Source: Succinatimonas sp. CAG:777
GTDB taxonomy: Bacteria; Pseudomonadota; Gammaproteobacteria; Enterobacterales; Succinivibrionaceae
Length of the DNA: 29,765 bases
Direction: 5' to 3'
NCBI GenBank assembly: GCA_000431835.1
Contig: HF987944.1
Location: 1-29,765, forward strand
The notes beneath the pieces were generated by a model. That model did not search any database, was not told the DNA's origin, and was given only the letters and a program-made list of their open reading frames with translations. A program made the position numbers and the translations under genes. This document shows, in pieces, positions 1 through 7,434 of this stretch. Each line of letters starts with the position of its first letter. Position 1 is the first letter of the stretch.

Positions 1-30
1 TGTTAGCTAACGTACATGCCGTGCACACAT

Positions 31-57
31 AAAAAGCCTCGATAAAAATCGAGGCTT
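31..57 (-). terminator. Rho-independent terminator of gyrB
   Basis: Seen: a perfect 10-bp inverted repeat (AAGCCTCGAT / ATCGAGGCTT) around a 4-nt loop. On the minus strand it is followed by a run of five T before ATGTG. It lies 26 bp past the gyrB stop, so it ends the dnaA-dnaN-recF-gyrB unit. Confidence 0.85.
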
Positions 58-82
58 AATATTTTAGTAAGAGAAGGTAGTA

Positions 83-2515
83 TTAAATATCTAAATTAGC
101 TTTAGAAGCATTCTCAGCAATAAAGATCTTTCTATCTTCAACATCTTCACCCATAAGTTCATTGAATAATCTATCTGCTTCCATAGCATCAGTAATATGA
201 ACTTTTAGTAAGGATCTTGTATCAGGATTCATAGTGGTTTCTGATAACTGTTCAGCCGACATTTCCCCTAAACCTTTGTAACGCTGAATCTTAACACCAG
301 AAAAACCTTCTTTCATCAGAACTTCATATGCCTGATGGAAGTTATCGACAGGTATCTGTTTTGCCCCCACCTGAACAAAACCGTCTTTCTCAATTAGTCC
401 ATTAACCTTTGAATTCATGTTTTTTAACATAGAATAATCAATTGACTTATAGAAAGCATCATCCAATAAGTACTTATGATCAATTCCATGAACATGCTGA
501 ATAATCAACGGATAGTAAAGATTTGTAACTGGATCATGCTTTACCTCAGCCTTGAAGAAAACTCCTTCAGAAGCATTAGATGGTAACTGTTTTATAAAGC
601 CTTCAGCCCATACTTTTACATCTGATTCAGAGGACATCAGATCTTCAGATAATAAGTTGTAGTACATAATGTTTAGAACAATGTCTTTTTGAATTTTCTG
701 AGTCAATTTTGGCATTCTTGACATTACTTTATTATAATCATTAAACAGGCTTTCTAAAGGCATACCAGATAGAGGAGCAGCCTCTTTATTAACAAATATG
801 GAACCAGAGTTAATAGCCATATTTGTCTTATACTGCAAAGCTTCTTTATCAGAAAGAACGTAACTTACTTGCTTACCTTTTTCATATTTATATAAAGGAG
901 GCTGAGCAACGTATACATAACCTCTTTCAATGAGCTCTGGCATGTGACGGTAAAAGAATGTTAATAACAGGATACGAATGTGAGCACCGTCCACATCAGC
1001 ATCAGTCATGATAATTACATTATGATATCTAAACTTTTCAGGATTATAGTCATCTTTACCGATACCGCACTCAAAAGCGCTTACTAGAGTACCAATCTGC
1101 TGTGAGTCAATAACTCTATCAAAACGAGCCTTTTGAACGTTTAAGATCTTACCTCTTAAAGGAAGAATAGCTTGGAACTTAGAGTTTCTACCATTCTTTG
1201 CAGTACCACCCGCTGAGTCACCCTCAACCAGGAAGATTTCAGCTAAAGCAGGATCTTTTTCACGGCACTTAACTAACTTATCAGGTGCAATATTTAAATC
1301 TAAACCACCTTTTTTACGTGATAAGTCACGAGCCTTTCTCATTGCTTCACGTACACGAGCTGTTTCAATAATTTTTGAACAGATAAATTCAGCATCCTTA
1401 GGATTTTCCTGTAAGAAATAACCTAAGTTTTCACTTACTGAAGAAGCTACAGCTTGAGCAGCTTCCGAAGATACTAATTTATCCTTAGTCTGTGATGAAA
1501 ACTTAGGATCAGGCATCTTAACAGAGATAACAGCTGTTAAACCTTCACGTGCATCATCACCACTTGTAGATACTTTAGACTTCTTGTTATATCCCTGTTT
1601 GTCTAGGTAATTAGTAAAGGTAGAAGTAATAGCTCTCTTAAAACCAGCTAAGTGAGTACCGCCATCTTTTTGAGGAACATTATTGGTAAAGCAATATACA
1701 TTTTCTGTATAAGCATCCGTCCATTGCATACCAACTTCAACAGTAATATTTCCTTCACATTTCTTAGTAAAATGAATTACCTTCTGGTTTAATGGAGTCT
1801 TATTTTTATTTAAAAAAGCAATGAACTCACCAATACCACCTTCATGATGGAATACTTCCTGCTTAGGAGGTGTCTCTCTTAAATCTGTTAAAGTGATCTT
1901 AATACCAGAGTTTAAAAACGAAAGCTCTCTTAAACGTTTAGCTAAAACGTTGTAATCAAAGATTGTCTTAGTAAAGATTGAAGGAGAAGGCCAAAATCTA
2001 ACTCTTGTTCCACTCTCATCAGAATCACCGATCTGATGTAGAGGAGCTTCAGGTTTACCACCATCTAAGTAAATTTGCTGCCAAATGTGACCTTCTCTTC
2101 TAATTGTTAGTTCTAACTTATCAGATAGAGCATTAACAACAGAAATACCAACACCGTGCAGACCACCTGATACTTTATAAGAATTTGAATCGAATTTTCC
2201 ACCAGCATGTAACACTGTCATAACAACTTCAGCTGCAGATACATGCTCTTCAGGATGAATAGCAACAGGGATACCACGACCATTATCGGTACATGATACG
2301 GATTCATCTTCATGAATAGTTACTTCAATATGGTTACAGAATCCAGCTAGAGCCTCGTCAATAGAGTTATCAACTGCCTCAAATACCATATGATGTAAAC
2401 CTGAACCATCGTCAGTGTCACCGATATACATACCAGGACGTTTACGCACTGCCTCTAAGCCGTGTAAAACTTTAATACTGGAAGTACCATAATCATTGTT
2501 ATTTTCTGCTGACAT
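83..2515 (-). CDS. gyrB: DNA gyrase subunit B (ATPase subunit)
   Basis: GyrB is the ATP-hydrolysing subunit of DNA gyrase (GyrA2GyrB2), which introduces negative supercoils into DNA in the cytoplasm. The 810-residue protein opens with a GHKL ATPase domain: E46 in FEAVDN, D77 in TDNGRGIP, and the ATP lid GGLHGVGISVVNALS. The transducer domain follows. The TOPRIM domain has E431 in EGDSAGG and D505/D507/D509 in DADVDG, the Mg2+-binding residues. The length is close to E. coli GyrB (804), so the long insert in the TOPRIM region typical of many Gram-negative GyrB proteins is present. The end, with KIQRYKGLGEM, is canonical. The ATG is preceded by AGAGGAA at a good distance. It lies 18 bp downstream of recF and is last in the dnaA operon. 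Confidence 0.98.
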   Translation of the reverse strand: MSAENNNDYGTSSIKVLHGLEAVRKRPGMYIGDTDDGSGLHHMVFEAVDNSIDEALAGFCNHIEVTIHEDESVSCTDNGRGIPVAIHPEEHVSAAEVVMTVLHAGGKFDSNSYKVSGGLHGVGISVVNALSDKLELTIRREGHIWQQIYLDGGKPEAPLHQIGDSDESGTRVRFWPSPSIFTKTIFDYNVLAKRLRELSFLNSGIKITLTDLRETPPKQEVFHHEGGIGEFIAFLNKNKTPLNQKVIHFTKKCEGNITVEVGMQWTDAYTENVYCFTNNVPQKDGGTHLAGFKRAITSTFTNYLDKQGYNKKSKVSTSGDDAREGLTAVISVKMPDPKFSSQTKDKLVSSEAAQAVASSVSENLGYFLQENPKDAEFICSKIIETARVREAMRKARDLSRKKGGLDLNIAPDKLVKCREKDPALAEIFLVEGDSAGGTAKNGRNSKFQAILPLRGKILNVQKARFDRVIDSQQIGTLVSAFECGIGKDDYNPEKFRYHNVIIMTDADVDGAHIRILLLTFFYRHMPELIERGYVYVAQPPLYKYEKGKQVSYVLSDKEALQYKTNMAINSGSIFVNKEAAPLSGMPLESLFNDYNKVMSRMPKLTQKIQKDIVLNIMYYNLLSEDLMSSESDVKVWAEGFIKQLPSNASEGVFFKAEVKHDPVTNLYYPLIIQHVHGIDHKYLLDDAFYKSIDYSMLKNMNSKVNGLIEKDGFVQVGAKQIPVDNFHQAYEVLMKEGFSGVKIQRYKGLGEMSAEQLSETTMNPDTRSLLKVHITDAMEADRLFNELMGEDVEDRKIFIAENASKANLDI

Positions 2516-2533
2516 TTGTTCCTCTGTATGTAA

Positions 2534-3613
2534 TTAAGGCTCTATAGATTCTTCAATGTTGATAAAAGAATTTTCAGAACAACTTGGAATTTCTAAATTC
2601 TTTGTAATATTTGTCAAAAAAACTTGGCTATCACATTCTTTTAGTTCATTAAGCAATAACATTCTAGAATTAGCATCAAGTTCAGAACTTAAGTCATCAA
2701 TTAGAAATATGCAATTTTTTCCTACTTGGTGTTTTAAAAGGTACCCCTGAGAAAGTCTCATTGCACAAACTAATAATTTTAATTGTCCTCTAGACAGGGT
2801 TTCACTAGCAGAAAAATTATTACATTTAATTCGTAATTCTGCCCTGTGACAACCGTAAAAAGTATACCCTAAAACTCTATCTTTTTCAATATTTAAGTTA
2901 AGCACAGACCGCAACTGTAAGCCATTTTCCCAACCTTTAGAGAATAAAATTTCGAATTCAAATTGAGGCAAAAATGAACTTAATTTTTGTAAAAGAATTG
3001 TCTTAAAAAGATCTATATATTGTTCTCTAAAAGTTGTAATTTCTTCACTTACTTTTGATAGTTCTTCATCCCAAAACAGGATATTCTCAGCAGGTTCTCT
3101 TCTCTTTAACATAAAATTACGTTGAGATAAGAGCTTTTTATATCTATACCAACAATTCTTAAAATTAGGAAATGAGTAATAAGCTCCCCAATCTATGAAA
3201 TTACGTCTATATTCAGGTCCACCTAAAATTAGATCAATTCCTTGAGGATGAATAACTTGTATTGAAATCTTATCTACCAAATCAACTAATCTATTACTTG
3301 TATTTGAGTTTATAGATATCTCAAGAGATTGATTGCGATTTCTATATCTACATACACCAATTCTGTCTGATAGGTCAGTGCTATCTCTTATAACATCAGC
3401 TGATATTGCAAAGTATGATTGACCTTCTCTTATTAAAGATTGATATCGTGAATCTCGAAAAGATCTTCCATAACCTAAATAAGAAATGGCTTCAAGCAAA
3501 GAAGTCTTACCAGAACCATTTTTTCCATAAATAACATTAAATAGAGTTGATGGTTCTATGTCTAATGAAGAGATATTACGGTAGTTTAATATTCTGAGGT
3601 GAGATATTTTCAT
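2534..3613 (-). CDS. recF: DNA replication and repair protein RecF
   Basis: RecF is an SMC-like ATPase that acts with RecO and RecR to load RecA at single-strand gaps and stalled forks. The 359-residue protein is the usual family length. The Walker A motif GKNGSGKTS places the lysine at residue 36, as in E. coli. The ABC signature LSRGQLK and the Walker B stretch FLIDDLSSELD lie near the C-terminus. The ATG gives an N-terminus (MKISHLRILNYRNI) that aligns with E. coli RecF without extension. No clear Shine-Dalgarno sequence precedes it: the 12 bases upstream are the T-run of a terminator hairpin plus ACCTTC. The protein is therefore probably made in small amounts, or from a promoter not recognised here. 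Its neighbours dnaN and gyrB are the ancestral ones. Confidence 0.96.
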   Translation of the reverse strand: MKISHLRILNYRNISSLDIEPSTLFNVIYGKNGSGKTSLLEAISYLGYGRSFRDSRYQSLIREGQSYFAISADVIRDSTDLSDRIGVCRYRNRNQSLEISINSNTSNRLVDLVDKISIQVIHPQGIDLILGGPEYRRNFIDWGAYYSFPNFKNCWYRYKKLLSQRNFMLKRREPAENILFWDEELSKVSEEITTFREQYIDLFKTILLQKLSSFLPQFEFEILFSKGWENGLQLRSVLNLNIEKDRVLGYTFYGCHRAELRIKCNNFSASETLSRGQLKLLVCAMRLSQGYLLKHQVGKNCIFLIDDLSSELDANSRMLLLNELKECDSQVFLTNITKNLEIPSCSENSFINIEESIEP

Positions 3614-3619
3614 GAAGGT

Positions 3620-3651
3620 AAAAAAGGTAGCTTTAAGAATAAAGCTACCTT
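3620..3651 (-). terminator. Intrinsic terminator/attenuator between dnaN and recF
   Basis: Seen: a perfect 12-bp inverted repeat (AAGGTAGCTTTA / TAAAGCTACCTT) with a 4-nt loop. On the minus strand it runs straight into six T. It begins 10 bp after the dnaN stop and its T-run ends 6 bp before the recF ATG. It should stop or reduce transcription from dnaA-dnaN into recF-gyrB. Inference: recF and gyrB are read by partial read-through or from their own promoter. Confidence 0.8.
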
Positions 3652-3661
3652 ATGATAAAAG

Positions 3662-4798
3662 TTAAACCACAACTTTACTGATAATATAGCTTGCCTTTAC
3701 GCCTAGATCATTAACTTCTGTTTCTGGTTTAATTAAAACATGAATCATAGGCTGGCTAAAACAGAAAAGAACATTATCAGTTTTGATAACGCCTAAAACC
3801 TCTCTTACATACTGTGCATTTAAAGAAATCTCAATATTAGATTGAGCATCAGGTAAAGCTAAAGAAGCAGTGGCGACCTCGTGTTCAGAGTTCTCAGATC
3901 TTAAGGTAACCTGACCACCACCAAAAGTAAATGTAACACCATTAACTCTCTTTGATGAAAGGACAGAAACCTGTTTAATTAGATTAGTGAAAGTATCCTT
4001 TGGAATAGAAATAATTGAATCAATAGTCTTTGGAATAACAGTTCTTACATTAGGGTAGCCGCAGTTAATCAATTTAGAGTTCATCTTGTAGTTATTGCAA
4101 GATGTCTGAACAGCATTCTTAGTGAATGATAAGATAACATCAGAATCAGCTTCCTCATTTACAATCTTAGCTAATTGAGAAGCACATCTCTTAGTTAGGA
4201 TAACACCAAAAGGTTCAGCATCTGTAGAAGGATTATCTAACTGAGTTTCAAGGATAGCCATTCTATGACCATCTGAAGTAAAGATCTCTAATTTTGAGCC
4301 ATTAACTTCAAAACGAACACCACGTAAATAGTCTCTGAAATCTTCATTTGAAACACACAATAAACATGAATCAATGATTGATTTTAACTGTTTCTGCTTT
4401 AAGACAATGGTGTGTTCAATTTCTTCCATCTCAAAAGAAGGAAAATCAATAGAAGATCTAGTACGAATTTCAAAATTTGTACTGCCATTTGAAAGTACTA
4501 ATAAGTTATTCTGCTCATCATAGTTAAAATTAACTAAATTATTTTGATCAAGATTAGACAGAGTCTCTTTTAACTTATTCGCATTGACTGTAATCTCGCC
4601 TTCTGATTCAACATCTGTCAAAGGGATCTCAGTCTGAAGCTCAATATTGTAATTTGTAGCTTTTAAAACAAGAATTGAATCAGCAACTTTAATAAGGATA
4701 TTTTGTGTAATGTCATCTTTATTAGTTGAAGAACCAGCAATACTTGCAATTTCTGACAACTGTTTGCTGATAGTAGACAGCAATACGCTAAACTTCAT
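3662..4798 (-). CDS. dnaN: DNA polymerase III beta subunit (sliding clamp)
   Basis: DnaN forms the dimeric ring that holds DNA polymerase III and other partners on DNA. The 378-residue protein is slightly longer than E. coli DnaN (366) and much diverged. It keeps the three-domain pattern and the pocket motif TSDGHRMAI, matching E. coli TDGHRLAV, which contains the partner-binding residues T172/G174/H175/R176 in E. coli numbering. The segment PNVRTVIPK matches PDYRRVLPK. The C-terminus reads ASYIISKVVV where E. coli has AAYVVMPMRL, so the usual MPMRL tail lining the clamp-binding cleft is replaced. The ATG has an AGGAGA Shine-Dalgarno. It lies 18 bp downstream of dnaA and is surely co-transcribed with it. 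Confidence 0.95.
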   Translation of the reverse strand: MKFSVLLSTISKQLSEIASIAGSSTNKDDITQNILIKVADSILVLKATNYNIELQTEIPLTDVESEGEITVNANKLKETLSNLDQNNLVNFNYDEQNNLLVLSNGSTNFEIRTRSSIDFPSFEMEEIEHTIVLKQKQLKSIIDSCLLCVSNEDFRDYLRGVRFEVNGSKLEIFTSDGHRMAILETQLDNPSTDAEPFGVILTKRCASQLAKIVNEEADSDVILSFTKNAVQTSCNNYKMNSKLINCGYPNVRTVIPKTIDSIISIPKDTFTNLIKQVSVLSSKRVNGVTFTFGGGQVTLRSENSEHEVATASLALPDAQSNIEISLNAQYVREVLGVIKTDNVLFCFSQPMIHVLIKPETEVNDLGVKASYIISKVVV

Positions 4799-4816
4799 AA
4801 TTAAATCTCCTGATTT

Positions 4817-6502
4817 TTAATTCTTTTTAAGAGAAAGTACTAACTTCTGATAAAGAACATTCATATCTTTATCTTTTACCTTCCATTCTTCAACTCTTGC
4901 AATAGCAGCTAAAACAGATGAATGATCTTTATTAAAAGATCTACCAATATCACTACTTGATAGTGTAGGTATAAGTTCATGAGTTAAAGCAATAGCAAAT
5001 GAACGAGCCTGAGATATATTCTTCTTTCTTGAAGCAGATTCTAAAGATTCAACTGTAACTTCAAATTCTTTTGCAACTCTGTCTTTAATACTATCAACTG
5101 TAGTGTTATTACTTGTTTTATTAACAGAGCTAGACAGAATTTTTACAGCTTCATCATAAGTTACTGTTCCACCATTAACCTGAACTAGATTCTTTAAAGT
5201 TTTAATTGCTCCCTCAATTTCACGTACGCTTGATCTAATATTTGTAGCGATATAATCAACGACAGAATTTGGCAATTCAAAGTTTAATTCTTTGCATTTT
5301 CTTAAAATGATAGCTGTTCTTGTTTCGGAGCTTGGAGGATAAATTTCACTGCAAATGCCTGAACCGAATCTAGTAACAAGTCTATCATTGAAATTCTTTA
5401 AATTACCTGGAGCAACATCAGAAGCTAAGATTAACTGTTTACCTTTGATATCTAAGAAATTTGCAATAATATCAAAGAAAGTATCTCTAGCTTTATCACC
5501 TTTGGTAAGACTCTGAATATCATCCATAATGAACACATCGTACTGAGTAAACATGTCTTGAAAGTGGACCTGCTGCGGAGCAAAAGATGATTTTTGAGAC
5601 ATAGAGTCAACATATCTTCTAATAAAATCTTCAGCTCTAATATAGATCACAGACACATTAGGCTTAGTTTCTCTAATCTTATTGGCAATAGCCCATAAGA
5701 TATGAGTTTTTCCTAAGCCAGAACCACCATAGATATAAAACGGATTAAAGTTATCAGAACCTGGAGTTTCAGCAATTCTCATAGCCGCCGCTATAGGCAG
5801 TTTATTTTCTGGATCAGTAATATAATTATCAAATGTCTTTTTGGGATCAATATTGTCAGTGATTCTAGCCCTAGGAACTATATTTGGATTTTGCTGTCCC
5901 ATGAAAGATTTAGAACCAACATTATGCTGTGCATTAAACGATGGTTGAGAATTTACAGACTGTTGATTAGCACTTGAATATGAGTATTGAGAATTCATAC
6001 CAGATACAGGTATACCAGCATTGGACGAACTCTGATAATTATCATTAGTGTATTGATTCTGCTGCTGTGTATAACGAGTATTACCCAATAATGTTGAACC
6101 AACAGACTGAGATTGTCCAGAAACAGGTACACCTGCATTAGATGAATTCTGATAATTATCGTTTATGTATTGATTCTGTTGCTGTGGATAATGAGAATTA
6201 CCAAATGGTGTTGAACCAACAGACTGAGATTGAGACTGATTTGGTCTACTACCAGCCATCACCATCTGTAATCCATAGTTAGATACCCCCATAAGATTTG
6301 TGATTTCAATGAACAGCTGAGAAACGTACATTGGTAACATTTTTGAAGCCATGTCGTTATTGCAAATAAAAACAATGTTATTACCACTTACTTCAAAAGA
6401 ACACATAGTTTCTATACATTTGACTACGCTCATATCTTTTAAATCAGTGAACTTGCTAATAACATTAGCAATAGCATCTTTCCAGACTTGATCCAAATCC
6501 AT
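4817..6502 (-). CDS. dnaA: Chromosomal replication initiator DnaA, with long repeat-bearing linker
   Basis: DnaA is the AAA+ initiator that binds DnaA boxes at oriC, opens the duplex and recruits the helicase. It has 561 residues against 467 in E. coli. Domain I is residues 1-80. A very long Gln/Asn/Ser-rich domain II runs from about 85 to 215 and includes two tandem 39-residue repeats (92-130 and 131-169). Domain III has Walker A GGSGLGKT at 259-266 and Walker B FIMDDIQ. Domain IV is the DNA-binding part. The usual signature FGGRDHTTV reads FN-KDHSSV here (K525-V530), one residue shorter. Residues aligned with E. coli base-contact positions L422 and P423 are serines, while the arginine aligned with R399 is kept. 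The start has an AAAAAAGG Shine-Dalgarno 8 nt upstream. The gene heads dnaA-dnaN and diverges from rpmH. Confidence 0.97.
   Translation of the reverse strand: MDLDQVWKDAIANVISKFTDLKDMSVVKCIETMCSFEVSGNNIVFICNNDMASKMLPMYVSQLFIEITNLMGVSNYGLQMVMAGSRPNQSQSQSVGSTPFGNSHYPQQQNQYINDNYQNSSNAGVPVSGQSQSVGSTLLGNTRYTQQQNQYTNDNYQSSSNAGIPVSGMNSQYSYSSANQQSVNSQPSFNAQHNVGSKSFMGQQNPNIVPRARITDNIDPKKTFDNYITDPENKLPIAAAMRIAETPGSDNFNPFYIYGGSGLGKTHILWAIANKIRETKPNVSVIYIRAEDFIRRYVDSMSQKSSFAPQQVHFQDMFTQYDVFIMDDIQSLTKGDKARDTFFDIIANFLDIKGKQLILASDVAPGNLKNFNDRLVTRFGSGICSEIYPPSSETRTAIILRKCKELNFELPNSVVDYIATNIRSSVREIEGAIKTLKNLVQVNGGTVTYDEAVKILSSSVNKTSNNTTVDSIKDRVAKEFEVTVESLESASRKKNISQARSFAIALTHELIPTLSSSDIGRSFNKDHSSVLAAIARVEEWKVKDKDMNVLYQKLVLSLKKN
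5996..6229 (-). repeat. Two tandem 117-bp repeats inside dnaA (domain II linker)
   Basis: Seen: residues 92-130 and 131-169 of DnaA are near-identical 39-residue units. They start SQSVGSTPFGNSHY and SQSVGSTLLGNTRY and both contain QQQNQY.NDNYQ.SSNAG.PVSG. At DNA level these are adjacent in-frame copies at 6113-6229 and 5996-6112. The composition suggests a disordered spacer. Copy number may vary between strains by recombination or slippage (inference). Confidence 0.92.
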
Positions 6503-6595
6503 AAAAAGGGCCTTTTTTATAGTTATATTAATAGAGTATTAACCAATATTAATGGTTTAAATTTAGTAACATAATATTTTAGCACAAAAACAGTG

Positions 6596-6625
6596 TTGAC
6601 CTTAATAGCATTTACAATGTAAAAT
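6596..6625 (+). promoter_or_regulatory. Likely sigma70 promoter of the rpmH operon
   Basis: Seen: TTGACC (6596-6601), an 18-bp spacer, and TAAAAT (6620-6625), about 85 bp upstream of the rpmH ATG. A large palindrome lies just downstream, in the expected leader. Of the 207 bp between dnaA and rpmH (6503-6709) this is the best promoter-like pair. No good DnaA box was found in the gap, and the dnaA promoter on the other strand could not be pinned down. Confidence 0.5.
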
Positions 6626-6637
6626 ACCGTACTTTGA

Positions 6638-6663
6638 ATTAATAGTGAAATTTCACTATTAAT
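6638..6663. promoter_or_regulatory. Perfect 26-bp palindrome in the rpmH leader
   Basis: Seen: a perfect palindrome with no spacer. Its central 20 bases are AATAGTGAAATTTCACTATT, and three more matching bases extend it on each side. It starts 12 bp after the proposed -10 box, so it would be at or just after the transcription start of rpmH-rnpA-yidD-yidC. It could be a repressor operator or a 5-prime hairpin controlling L34/RnpA expression. The sequence alone does not decide. Confidence 0.75.
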
Positions 6664-6709
6664 ATATTCACCGTGTAATTAGGCGGTAGTACCGTCGTTG
6701 GAGTTTCAA

Positions 6710-6853
6710 ATGAAGCGTACTTTCCAGCCAAACGTAACTAAGCGTAAGCGCACCCACGGTTTCCGTGTACGTATGCGTACTGCTGACGGTCGTAAAGTTC
6801 TTTCCCGTCGCCGTGCCAAGGGTCGTAAGCGTTTAACAACCGTTAATGGCTAA
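6710..6853 (+). CDS. rpmH: 50S ribosomal protein L34
   Basis: L34 is a small basic protein of the large ribosomal subunit. The 47-residue translation begins MKRTFQPNVTKRKRTHGFRV, continues RMRTADGRKVL and ends TVNG; this is close to the family consensus along its whole length. Codons are strikingly richer in CGT and other G/C-containing choices than neighbouring genes, as expected for a highly expressed ribosomal gene in an AT-rich genome. The ATG follows GGAG at 6700-6703 by 6 nt. It is first in the rpmH-rnpA-yidD-yidC unit, and its last 8 bases overlap rnpA. Confidence 0.98.
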   Translation: MKRTFQPNVTKRKRTHGFRVRMRTADGRKVLSRRRAKGRKRLTTVNG

Positions 6854-7205
6854 TAATACCTTTCCTCGGTCTGTCAGAATACTGTCAACCGAGGAATACG
6901 ATAAGGTATTCGCAAATCCTGTCCGTGCCAGCGCTACTGGGGTGCTTGTTCTTGCTCGCAAAAACAACGAATCTCAGTGTTCTAGGCTCGGCTTGGTTAT
7001 ACCTAAAAAAATTTTAAAAAGAGCTGTTTGGCGAAATCGTGTCAAGCGTATTGCCAGAGAGACTTTCAGATTAAATCAACATTCTCTTCAAAATATTGAT
7101 CTTGTAGTTATTGCAAGACCAAAGATAGAAGATATCAGCAATTCTGAACTAAGTGCTATATTTAAACGATTATGGCAACAAATATCTCACCGTTTGGAAA
7201 AATAG
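6846..7205 (+). CDS. rnpA: Ribonuclease P protein component
   Basis: RnpA is the protein cofactor of RNase P, helping the catalytic RNA bind and cleave 5-prime leaders of precursor tRNAs. The 119-residue protein matches E. coli RnpA (119). FPRSVRILSTEEYDKVF corresponds to FPRELRLLTPSQFTFVF. The RNR signature region reads AVWRNRVKRIARETFR and supplies the conserved basic RNA-binding helix. The ATG lies inside the last codons of rpmH (the ATGGCTAA overlap), so translation is probably coupled to rpmH. This start is preferred because the N-terminus aligns with E. coli without a gap. The end overlaps yidD by 34 bases. Confidence 0.96.
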   Translation: MANNTFPRSVRILSTEEYDKVFANPVRASATGVLVLARKNNESQCSRLGLVIPKKILKRAVWRNRVKRIARETFRLNQHSLQNIDLVVIARPKIEDISNSELSAIFKRLWQQISHRLEK

Positions 7206-7414
7206 CGATCTTGATGATCCGCTTCTATCAAACCTTCATTAGTCCTATTCTAGGACAGCATTGCCGTTTTTACCCTAGCTGTTCACAATACACTCTTGAA
7301 GCTATTAGAGAATGGGGCTTAATCAAAGGAATCTATCTTGGTTTAAAAAGGATCTGTCGCTGTCATCCTTTGAACCCTGGTGGGTATGATCCTGTACCTA
7401 AAAAAATTAAGTAA
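7172..7414 (+). CDS. yidD: Membrane protein insertion efficiency factor YidD
   Basis: YidD is a small inner-membrane-associated protein that helps YidC-dependent insertion of membrane proteins. Its exact mechanism is not settled. The 80-residue protein carries the family core: IRFYQTFISPILGQHCRFYP, then SCSQYTLEAI, and CHPLNPGGYDPVP near the C-terminus. The conserved cysteines are in HCRFYPSCSQY and RCHP. The start MATNISPFGKIAIL aligns with E. coli MAPPLSPGSRVLIAL, which supports the ATG lying 34 bases inside rnpA in another frame. This rnpA-yidD overlap is also seen in E. coli. The yidC gene follows after 20 bp. Confidence 0.95.
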   Translation: MATNISPFGKIAILMIRFYQTFISPILGQHCRFYPSCSQYTLEAIREWGLIKGIYLGLKRICRCHPLNPGGYDPVPKKIK

Positions 7415-7434
7415 TCGCCTTTAAGGTTATCCAA

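Noticed and set aside
6503..6709. Second origin between dnaA and rpmH, as in Pseudomonas
   Set aside because: No cluster of DnaA-box-like 9-mers was seen there; the gap is only 207 bp and is explained by promoters and a palindrome.
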